DNA of 6,010 bases from Sediminibacterium sp. Lineage in GTDB: Bacteria > Bacteroidota > Bacteroidia > Chitinophagales > Chitinophagaceae. A program made the position numbers and the translations under genes. This document shows, piece by piece, positions 1-5,371 of the stretch. The number at the start of each line of letters is the position of its first letter. Positions within the stretch are counted from its first letter, which is position 1. The notes below the pieces were generated by a model. The model did not search any database. It worked only from the letters and a program-made list of their open reading frames with translations, and was not told the DNA's origin. The stretch lies in contig JAQBNJ010000449.1 in assembly GCA_028288645.1 (NCBI GenBank), positions 1 to 6,010 of the forward strand, in the 5' to 3' direction.

Positions 1-901
1 TTCCTTGCGCAATTAATTCACGGTCAACAGGTGTGATGCGGTTACGTTTGTCGAGCTTGTCTATTGCCTCAACACAAAGCAAGGTTTCTAAAGTTGCCAG
101 TAACCCAATCATCATACCGTCTTTCCATATCTCAGCAGTAGAAAATATTTTTGAGAAATCCGGAAACGGGATGCTTGCAAAAATATTCGAGGGAATATTT
201 ACCAGTTGCGTTTGTTTCAGCGAAAATGCAGAACCTGTATTGACAAAAATCATATTGATGATAATGCCGGCAGCAACAGCTAGTAAAGGAGCAGGGATTA
301 TTTTAAATTTTTTAGCCAACGGTAATTGAAGGAGAATAAGAATAATTAAAGAAATAATGGTTATGAATATTACCCCTCCTGTAATATGATGATTAAAATT
401 CTGTAAGCCATTGAAGAAGTTTTTGGAAGAAAACAAATTGATAAAGCCATTCGTCCAAAAATCCGGTTGGTCGTAACCCAGGGCAAGCGGGATTTGTTTG
501 GAAATAAGCATTATTCCGATTGCGGCTAACATTCCTTTGATAACCGAAGAAGGAAAATAATTTGCAATTGCACCAAGTTTCAAAAGCCCGAGAAAGAGTT
601 GAAACAAACCAGCAATAATAATAGCAAGTAAAAAAACCTTATAATCACCAAGTGAAATAATGGAAGCCGAAACCAACGTTGTTAAACCGGCTGCCGGACC
701 TGAAACTGCCAATGGCGAACCACTTACCAGGGCAACCACAGTTCCGCCAATGATACCTGATAAAAGTCCTGCGTAAAGCGGTGCGCCTGAAGCCAGGGCA
801 ATTCCCAGGCAAAGGGGAAGTGCAACGAGAAAAACGGAAAGTCCGGCGGGCAGGTCATGCCTGAGCCAAATGATCCGATAATATTTAATGGTTCTCTTCA
901 T
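1..901 (-). CDS. SulP-family inorganic anion transporter, N-terminal 300 residues (cut by window edge)
   Basis: This is an inner-membrane transporter of the SulP/SLC26 superfamily, which moves sulfate, bicarbonate or related anions. The frame is open from ATG at 901 to the window edge, giving 300 residues without a stop. Residues 17-41 (LPAG, then ALPLCLGIALASGAP) form the conserved first helix region. SGSPLAVSGPAAGLT at about 60-74 is the hallmark of the anion-binding helix region. Further hydrophobic helices lie near 89-108, 118-140, 175-195 and 201-220. LLATLETLLCVEAIDKLD at 267-284 followed by RITPVDRELIAQG at 288-300 is the typical family core. The missing part should hold the remaining helices and possibly a STAS domain. 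AGAGG stands about 6 nt before the start. Bacteroidota SulP genes often neighbour carbonic anhydrase genes, but the flank is not visible, so the substrate is undecided. The family call is firm. Confidence 0.93.
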   Translation of the reverse strand, partial: MKRTIKYYRIIWLRHDLPAGLSVFLVALPLCLGIALASGAPLYAGLLSGIIGGTVVALVSGSPLAVSGPAAGLTTLVSASIISLGDYKVFLLAIIIAGLFQLFLGLLKLGAIANYFPSSVIKGMLAAIGIMLISKQIPLALGYDQPDFWTNGFINLFSSKNFFNGLQNFNHHITGGVIFITIISLIILILLQLPLAKKFKIIPAPLLAVAAGIIINMIFVNTGSAFSLKQTQLVNIPSNIFASIPFPDFSKIFSTAEIWKDGMMIGLLATLETLLCVEAIDKLDKRNRITPVDRELIAQG

Positions 902-1006
902 CTAGACCTCTCTGTCAAAGATTTGTTCCTAAAAGTAAGACTTTGCCGGAGAGTGGACTGCGAACATCAAAAGTTTGGCTTTATACGATACAACTTGGTT
1001 CGGGCC

Positions 1007-1029
1007 GCTTTCGGGTTCCGATCGAAAGC
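1007..1029. repeat. GC-rich hairpin upstream of lpxB
   Basis: GCTTTCG (1007-1013) and CGAAAGC (1023-1029) form a perfect 7-bp stem around a 9-nt loop. The surrounding 33 bases (1001-1033) are about 70% G+C, well above the AT-rich flanks. It lies 57 bp before the lpxB start in the divergent spacer. It may be a degraded intergenic palindrome or a leader structure of the lpxB mRNA. No T-run follows, so a terminator is unlikely. Confidence 0.5.
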
Positions 1030-1085
1030 CGGGTTAAATCGGTAGATTGCATCCTCAATTAATCCCCTGTCAGGAGTTAAATGGT

Positions 1086-2252
1086 ATGAAGTATTACATT
1101 ATTTCCGGAGAAGCAAGTGGCGACCTGCATGGGAGTAATCTCATAAAACAGTTGCACGCACTGGATGCAGCCGCAGATATCCGTTGCTGGGGCGGCGACC
1201 TGATGGAACAGGCGGGGGCAACACTGGTAAAACATTACAGAGAACTCGCTTTTATGGGTTTTGTTGAAGTGATCAGAAACCTGCCCGCTATTTTACAAAA
1301 TATCAAATTCTGCAAACAGGATATTCTTAGCTGGCAACCGGATGTTTTAGTGCTGATCGATTATCCTGGTTTTAATCTCCGTATCGCAGAATGGGCAAAA
1401 CAAAAAGGTTTCCGCGTGGTCTACTACATCTCCCCACAGGTTTGGGCATGGAAGGAGAACCGCGTAAAAAAAATGAAACAATGCATTGATAAAATGCTTT
1501 GCATCCTGCCTTTTGAAAAAGACTATTATAAAAATAAATGGAACTGGGAGGTGGAGTATGTGGGGCATCCGCTTGTTGAAGTGGTAGAACAGTTTGTGGT
1601 TTGTAGTTTGGGGTTTGTGGTTGGGGAACACTCAAATTCAGAGACTAATCACGAATGGCAACGCAACCACAAACCTCAAACTACAAACCACAAACTAATC
1701 GCTCTTCTTCCCGGCAGTCGCAAGCAGGAGATTTCCAAAAAACTTCCCATCATGCTGGAAGTAGCGAAATCTTTTCCAGCTTTTGAATTTGTTGTGGCGA
1801 AAGCGCCGGGACTGGATGATGATTTTTATGAACCGTTTCTTGCTGCCTATCAAAATGTTTCAAGTGTGCGTAACCAGACCTATGATCTTCTGTCGAAAGC
1901 AAAAGCTGCATTGGTCACGAGTGGAACGGCTACTTTGGAAACCGCTTTGTTTGGCGTACCTGAAGTGGTTTGTTATAAAGGAAGCAATATCAGTTACCAG
2001 ATAGCCAGGCGTTTGATAAAGATCAAATACATTTCGTTAGTGAACCTGATCATGGATAAACCCGTGGTGAAAGAATTGATACAACATGAATTAACAACAG
2101 CCAATCTTGTGGCAGAACTCAGCCTGTTGCTTACTGATGAAAAAAGAAAGGCGGAATTGCAAAAAGATTATGCTGCTTTAAAAGAATTGTTATCAGCGGG
2201 CGGGCATGCTTCGGAGCAGGCGGCGAGAAGTATCTATACATTTATCAGTTAA
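1086..2252 (+). CDS. lpxB: Lipid-A-disaccharide synthase LpxB
   Basis: This glycosyltransferase (GT19) joins UDP-2,3-diacylglucosamine to lipid X to make the lipid A disaccharide at the inner face of the cytoplasmic membrane. The protein is 388 residues; E. coli LpxB is 382. Visible motifs are SGEASGDLHG (7-16), GGDLM (36-40), DYPGFN (92-97), SPQVWAW (116-122), VGHPL (159-163), LLPGSR (207-212), TSGTATLE (278-285) and SLVNLI (317-322). I start at 1086, not the upstream in-frame ATG at 1047, because homology begins at MKYYIISGEASG and AGGAG at 1072-1076 sits 9 nt before it. The segment between VGHPL and LLPGSR is some 16 residues longer than in E. coli and is encoded by a palindromic repeat (residues about 169-204). 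Both catalytic halves look intact, so the product is probably functional. The stop overlaps the end of the convergent neighbour by 8 bp. Confidence 0.96.
   Translation: MKYYIISGEASGDLHGSNLIKQLHALDAAADIRCWGGDLMEQAGATLVKHYRELAFMGFVEVIRNLPAILQNIKFCKQDILSWQPDVLVLIDYPGFNLRIAEWAKQKGFRVVYYISPQVWAWKENRVKKMKQCIDKMLCILPFEKDYYKNKWNWEVEYVGHPLVEVVEQFVVCSLGFVVGEHSNSETNHEWQRNHKPQTTNHKLIALLPGSRKQEISKKLPIMLEVAKSFPAFEFVVAKAPGLDDDFYEPFLAAYQNVSSVRNQTYDLLSKAKAALVTSGTATLETALFGVPEVVCYKGSNISYQIARRLIKIKYISLVNLIMDKPVVKELIQHELTTANLVAELSLLLTDEKRKAELQKDYAALKELLSAGGHASEQAARSIYTFIS
1591..1696. repeat. 33-bp inverted repeat inside lpxB, built of about 7-nt G/T-rich units
   Basis: The left arm (1591-1623) and right arm (1664-1696) are reverse complements at 32 of 33 positions. 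The single difference, G1611 against T1676, would still pair as G-U in RNA. The loop is 40 nt (1624-1663). Within the left arm the units read AGTTTGT, GGTTTGT, AGTTTGG, GGTTTGT, GGTTG, a heptamer-like period. The element is read in frame in lpxB: the left arm gives FVVCSLGFVVG and the right arm NHKPQTTNHKL. It lies between VGHPL and LLPGSR, a variable linker of the enzyme. I recall similar 'ccacaaactacaaacc' words as scattered intergenic repeats in Bacteroidota genomes, but cannot verify that here. Confidence 0.9.
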
Positions 2253-2808
2253 GCCTGACCAGGTAGCTCGATTTGTCATAGTCATCAAGGCCCTTCACCA
2301 TTTTGCGTATTTTTTTCATCCACTCTTTTTGTTTTTCATTATTGCGAGAATAATTGGTTTCATTATCGTACAATTCATCCGCCTCTATCCGCAAAGAATT
2401 GATGCGTGTGGCGATAGCCTGTACCTTTTCAAGAATATTCGCTGAAGTAAATTTCTGGGTGATCACTTCTTTTGCCATGAGCCGTTTATAATATTCGGCA
2501 AGATCAAAATGTGCCTGTTCGTGTTCGAGTAAGCTATATGATGTCGCAGCTTTTATCCAGGAAGCACAGGTAGAGAAACTACAGAAAAATTTAAAATTGA
2601 TGAGATTGGATGTCCGGGTGAAATGATAATTGATGCTGGCTTCTGAAAGTGCACTTGCTGAAGAATTACGATCCGGGTAGCCTTTAAAGTGTTTCCATTG
2701 TAAGGTATTGTATCCCGCCCATAAAATACTATCGCAACGCTGGCTGTAAGAACAAAAAGAAATAAGGGATGAGAGGAAAAAGATGAAAAATGTTTTTTGT
2801 GCCCTCAT
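2245..2808 (-). CDS. Secreted DUF922-like putative zinc protease
   Basis: A 187-residue exported protein. Residues 1-23 are a signal peptide (positively charged start, then FFIFFLSSLISF, with likely cleavage near YSQ). LQWKHFKGYPD (36-46) and SWIKAATSYSLLEHEQAHFDLAEYYKRL (83-110) match my recollection of the DUF922 family, described as putative secreted Zn-dependent proteases. HEQAH (96-100) is an HExxH metal site, and E105 could be a further ligand. YDNETNYSRNNEKQKEW (147-163) corresponds to a family motif that I recall usually reading ETNHG; here Tyr-Ser replaces His-Gly. The substrate is unknown. The ATG at 2808 lies 5 nt after the stop of the upstream small gene, and its weak GGAAA signal lies in that gene's last codons, so the two are probably co-transcribed. 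The TGA overlaps the lpxB tail. Confidence 0.75.
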   Translation of the reverse strand: MRAQKTFFIFFLSSLISFCSYSQRCDSILWAGYNTLQWKHFKGYPDRNSSASALSEASINYHFTRTSNLINFKFFCSFSTCASWIKAATSYSLLEHEQAHFDLAEYYKRLMAKEVITQKFTSANILEKVQAIATRINSLRIEADELYDNETNYSRNNEKQKEWMKKIRKMVKGLDDYDKSSYLVRLN

Positions 2809-2813
2809 AAGTT

Positions 2814-2993
2814 TTATTTCCTGATCAGTGGAAGAATAACCAATTTAAAGATAATGATCAATACTGACACAAGAAACATGATGAGTGAGATGCGGTTCAT
2901 ACCGTGCATGTATTTCATCCATTGGGTACGTTCCTCATTGGGGTCCCTTTTTTTGATGTAGAGGTATTCTGCTATTTGTTTCCAGATGCCCAT
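2814..2993 (-). CDS. Small single-helix membrane protein (59 aa), possibly DUF6728 type
   Basis: A short gene of 59 codons with a clean ATG and TAA. The N-terminal half is polar (IAEYLYIKKRDPNEERTQW at about 7-25), then KYMHGMNRIS, then one strongly hydrophobic helix at about 37-56 (LIMFLVSVLIIIFKLVILPL), ending in LIRK. The pattern 'EYLYIKKRDPN ... MHGMNRIS-helix' resembles a small conserved Bacteroidota membrane protein that I believe is catalogued as DUF6728; this is from memory. The function is unknown. The charged N-terminus would most likely face the cytoplasm. It is first in a two-gene unit with the DUF922-like gene, 5 nt apart. A -7-type box at 3035-3042 gives it a plausible promoter, with a leader of roughly 35 nt. 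No good Shine-Dalgarno precedes the ATG. Confidence 0.8.
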   Translation of the reverse strand: MGIWKQIAEYLYIKKRDPNEERTQWMKYMHGMNRISLIMFLVSVLIIIFKLVILPLIRK

Positions 2994-3034
2994 AAAAATC
3001 AGGGTTTATTATTTTGTCCGTTCATTGGCTGATA

Positions 3035-3042
3035 CAAATGTA
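3035..3042 (-). promoter_or_regulatory. Bacteroidota -7 promoter box for the small membrane protein / DUF922 pair
   Basis: Read on the minus strand this is TACATTTG, a perfect match to the Bacteroidota primary-sigma consensus TAnnTTTG. It lies 41 bp before the ATG at 2993. No TTG -33 element is found 17-23 nt upstream, which lowers confidence. Its 13-nt context ATTACATTTGTAT is identical to the one before the OsmC gene. Confidence 0.5.
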
Positions 3043-3135
3043 ATGAGTGTAAATTGAATTCAGACGGTAAAACATCGTTGTGAGCGGCAGTTCATCATTC
3101 AATTTTAATAGTATTTTGCGGAGATAAGCTATAAC

Positions 3136-3795
3136 ATGAGAAAATTAATGATACTGGCTGCTTTCGTTCTCAGCTCAACCGTGCACGCACAGGTAAAAGA
3201 AGGCCATGTAACCTACAAAGTAGAACTGAAGGGTGGACCAGATGGTAATGATATGGGGTCCATTTTTGGCGATACCTATATGACCATTTATTTCAAAAAT
3301 GACAAGTCGCTCACTGAAATGGTTACACCCGTTTATTCCATGAAAACATTGACTGACAGCAAAGGAACGCTGACGTTGATGGACGGTGGAGGGCAGAAAT
3401 CATTTTCAAGAAAACCAAAAGAAGAAACAGAGAAAGACAAATCCAAAGGAGGCGGTCCGAATGTGGTGATCACCAAAGAGAAAAAAAAGCTAATGGGATA
3501 TGATTGCACGAAAGCACTCATTACAATGAAATATAACAACAGCAAACAGTCCACATCCACTATAACTATCTGGTTTACCGAAAAGATACAATGCGTTGCT
3601 GCCGCCGGTATCCTCAACCCTGAAGTATTCGCCAAAATAAAAGGCATGCCCCTGGAGGTTGAGATGGACGGTGGTATGGTGCGATCCAAAATGACAGCCA
3701 CTGAAATATCCGTCAAGCCGGTGCCTGACGCTGTGTTTGCTCTTTCAACAGGCGGTTATACTGAAAAGAAAATACCGCTGCCCGGTAAACACTAA
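3136..3795 (+). CDS. Secreted DUF4412/GLPGLI-like protein
   Basis: A 219-residue exported protein of unknown function. Residues 1-18 are a signal peptide (MRKLMILAAFVLSSTVHA, with cleavage expected before Gln19). The mature part starts with a beta-rich region (GHVTYKVELKG), then has a charged Lys/Glu/Gly-rich linker (about 92-108). KKKLMGYDCTKALITMKY (116-133), TITIWFTEKIQ (142-152), IKGMPLEVEM (168-177) and VPDAVFALSTGGYTEKKIP (196-214) follow the order seen in DUF4412 and GLPGLI-family proteins: 'GY.C.KA', 'vWyT', a GLPGL-like turn, and a closing 'F..p.GY'. The GLPGLI signature itself is degenerate. Cys124 and Cys153 could form a disulphide in the periplasm. GGAG at 3120-3123 stands 12 nt before the ATG. 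It converges on metX with an 8-bp gap and no visible terminator. The family call is from motif memory. Confidence 0.72.
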   Translation: MRKLMILAAFVLSSTVHAQVKEGHVTYKVELKGGPDGNDMGSIFGDTYMTIYFKNDKSLTEMVTPVYSMKTLTDSKGTLTLMDGGGQKSFSRKPKEETEKDKSKGGGPNVVITKEKKKLMGYDCTKALITMKYNNSKQSTSTITIWFTEKIQCVAAAGILNPEVFAKIKGMPLEVEMDGGMVRSKMTATEISVKPVPDAVFALSTGGYTEKKIPLPGKH

Positions 3796-3803
3796 ACCTG
3801 TTG

Positions 3804-4817
3804 TTATTTGCCAAGCCATTCACCAAGAAAATGACTGATCTGTGTAGTTTCGATAATGAAACCATCATGGCCATAGGCAGAATCGATCTCGATAAATCGT
3901 GTATCAGGAATATGATCCGCCATAAAACGTTGTTCATCCAGCGGGCATAAGATATCGGTCCGTATGCCGATGATCAAAGTGGGTTGCTGGATATTCTGCA
4001 ATACTTTGATGAGGTCGCCACCCCTACCCCTTCCTAAATGATGGCTATCCATCGCTTTTGTGAGCAGCCAGTAACTATATGCATTAAAACGTTTCACTAA
4101 TTTATCGCCCTGGTAATTGAGGTAAGAAGACGCTTTAAAATCATCGATCTTCTCAGGATCGGGATCGGTCTGTTTCTCCTGGAAAGTTCCATAATTGCGA
4201 TAGGTTAACATACCAATGGCGCGTGCCGCTTTTAAACCTTTGCCACCAGCCTCACGCGAATGATCTTTCCATGTATGATCCGCTTCAATCGCCAGCCGCT
4301 GGGCCGTATGCACCGCCACACCCCATGCACTTTCAGAAGGTGAAGTAGCGATCAAAAATAATTTTTCGATCACGTCTTTTTCCATCACGCTCCATTCCAA
4401 TACCTGGTAGCCACCCATACTTCCGCCCATCAATAAATGAATATGATCAATACCAAGGTGTTTTCGCAACAGGATATAGGACTGCACCATATCACGAATG
4501 GTCACTTGCGGAAAATCTGAATAATACGGCTGCCCTGTTACAGGATTATCGCTTAACGGGCCGGTAGAACCATAGCAGGAGCCCAACATATTGGCGCAGA
4601 CAATAAAATATTTTTCAGGGCCGATCAGGCAGCCATTGCCTATCAATCCCTTCCACCAGTCCGCAGCGTCGGAGCTTGCGGTTAATGCATGGCAAACCCA
4701 GATCGTATTGCTTTTATCTGCATTGAGTTCGCCATACGTATCGTAGGCGATACGGATCCCGGGCAGTACCGAACCGTTCTCTAAACTAAAATCAGCCTGG
4801 TGGTCAAAAAATTTCAT
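3804..4817 (-). CDS. metX: Homoserine O-acetyltransferase MetX
   Basis: This alpha/beta-hydrolase-fold enzyme acylates homoserine, normally with acetyl-CoA, to activate it for sulfur transfer in methionine synthesis in the cytoplasm. It is 337 residues, slightly short but complete for the family. CHALTASSDAADWW (42-55) supplies the oxyanion-hole region. NMLGSCYGSTGP (76-87) is the diagnostic MetX loop. GGSMGG (131-136) holds the nucleophile Ser133. RTDILCP (286-292) carries Asp288 and YGHDGF (315-320) carries His317, completing the triad. I start at ATG 4817, where the family sequence begins (MKFFDHQADF); an upstream in-frame TTG at 4844 would only add nine atypical residues. The neighbouring MetZ-type enzyme supports a methionine role. 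Acetyl versus succinyl preference cannot be settled by eye, and some MetX-family members use succinyl-CoA. Only a weak GGAA precedes the start. Confidence 0.95.
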   Translation of the reverse strand: MKFFDHQADFSLENGSVLPGIRIAYDTYGELNADKSNTIWVCHALTASSDAADWWKGLIGNGCLIGPEKYFIVCANMLGSCYGSTGPLSDNPVTGQPYYSDFPQVTIRDMVQSYILLRKHLGIDHIHLLMGGSMGGYQVLEWSVMEKDVIEKLFLIATSPSESAWGVAVHTAQRLAIEADHTWKDHSREAGGKGLKAARAIGMLTYRNYGTFQEKQTDPDPEKIDDFKASSYLNYQGDKLVKRFNAYSYWLLTKAMDSHHLGRGRGGDLIKVLQNIQQPTLIIGIRTDILCPLDEQRFMADHIPDTRFIEIDSAYGHDGFIIETTQISHFLGEWLGK

Positions 4818-4863
4818 AAGTTTTATTCCGCATTTCAGAAGCAAAATAAGGGTATGGATAAAT

Positions 4864-4871
4864 TACATTTG
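4864..4871 (+). promoter_or_regulatory. Bacteroidota -7 promoter box for the OsmC-like gene
   Basis: TACATTTG matches TAnnTTTG exactly and ends only 14 bp before the ATG at 4886. Transcription starting 5-7 nt after the box would leave a leader of about 8-10 nt. There is no TTG at the usual -33 spacing. It shares ATTACATTTGTAT with the box at 3035-3042, including the small dyad TACA-TT-TGTA. Confidence 0.5.
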
Positions 4872-4885
4872 TATAAATCTTTTAA

Positions 4886-5320
4886 ATGGCCAGAATTGAG
4901 ATCAAACGGGTAGATGATTCTTTCGCTTTGGAAGCCACCGATACTAACGGTCATTCGCTTCGTATGGATGCAGCGGAAGCTATTGGCGGTCATAACTCAG
5001 GCGTACGCCCCATGCAGACTTTATTGATGGGATTAGGCGGTTGTGGTGGCGTGGATATCATTTCTATTCTTAAAAAACAAAGACAGGAGATCAATACGTT
5101 CAAAATGGTGATAGATGGTGAGCGGGAGCAAGGCAAAGAACCATCGTTGTGGAAACATATTCAGATCAGTTTTCAATTTACGGGAGATGTGGACCCCGAT
5201 AAAGCAAACAAAGCCTGCGCCCTATCGATCGATAAATATTGTTCTGTTGCAGCTACATTGCGTGCAGCCGGCTGTACAATCGAATGGACAGCAGAAGTAT
5301 TACAAGACGCAGGCTTTTAG
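4886..5320 (+). CDS. OsmC-family (YhfA-like) thiol protein
   Basis: A 144-residue cytoplasmic protein of the OsmC/Ohr superfamily, whose characterised members are thiol-dependent peroxidases acting on organic or lipoyl-linked hydroperoxides. GVRPMQTLLMGLGGCGGVDI (39-58) carries Cys53 at the peroxidatic position. SIDKYCSVAATLRAAG (114-129) carries Cys119 at the partner position. Glu79/Arg80 (DGER) lie on the intervening strand. Cys111 and Cys130 are additional. Overall it looks closer to the YhfA-like branch than to true Ohr. There is no Shine-Dalgarno: the ATG follows ATCTTTTAA directly. It is divergent from metX (68 bp) and lies 51 bp before the metZ-type gene in the same direction, so it is probably co-transcribed with the latter. 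A role tied to sulfur or thiol chemistry in methionine synthesis is inference only. Confidence 0.88.
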   Translation: MARIEIKRVDDSFALEATDTNGHSLRMDAAEAIGGHNSGVRPMQTLLMGLGGCGGVDIISILKKQRQEINTFKMVIDGEREQGKEPSLWKHIQISFQFTGDVDPDKANKACALSIDKYCSVAATLRAAGCTIEWTAEVLQDAGF

Positions 5321-5371
5321 TTAGTCAACACAATTTTCCAATCTCCCATTTCCAAAATTCAAAAATTCAAC
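5321..5371 (+). other. G-free low-complexity leader of the metZ-type gene
   Basis: The 51-bp gap has a single G (5324); the 49 bases 5325-5373, running into the ATG, have none. It is built from repeated CCAAT/TTCCA/TTCAA words at about 7-nt spacing (from 5331: CAATTTT, CCAATCT, CCCATTT, CCAAAAT, TCAAAAA, TTCAAC). No Shine-Dalgarno can exist here, and I see no TAnnTTTG box or terminator. It resembles low-complexity words I recall between Bacteroidota genes; that is memory, not a search. Confidence 0.6.

Noticed and set aside
33..329. 98-codon plus-strand open frame at the left end
   Set aside because: It is antisense to the SulP transporter, whose minus-strand frame is strongly supported by conserved motifs across the same bases.
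1047..1085. Upstream in-frame ATG that would extend LpxB by 13 residues
   Set aside because: The extension does not resemble LpxB, and the AGGAG at 1072-1076 is placed for the ATG at 1086.
1347..1635. Two minus-strand open frames inside lpxB
   Set aside because: They are shadows of lpxB. Their NHKPQTTNHKL-like segment comes only from the palindrome, which encodes the same peptide on both strands.
1591..1696. Reading the inverted repeat as an intrinsic terminator or CRISPR unit
   Set aside because: It lies mid-gene without a T-run, has a 40-nt loop, and consists of one inverted pair rather than spaced direct repeats.
3101..3123. TAGTATTTTG as a -7 box for the 3136 gene
   Set aside because: Its spacing does not match TAnnTTTG and there is no suitably spaced TTG upstream, so I do not call a promoter.
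3333..3937. Minus-strand open frames over the 3136-3795 gene and its junction with metX
   Set aside because: They overlap well-supported genes and show no recognisable protein features.
4818..4844. TTG start that would extend MetX by nine residues
   Set aside because: The added residues (LLKCGIKL region) are not MetX-like; homology begins at the ATG at 4817.
4818..4885. Possible SAM-responsive riboswitch upstream of metX
   Set aside because: The spacer is only 68 bp and I see no SAM-II-like pseudoknot pattern or stable stem on the minus strand.
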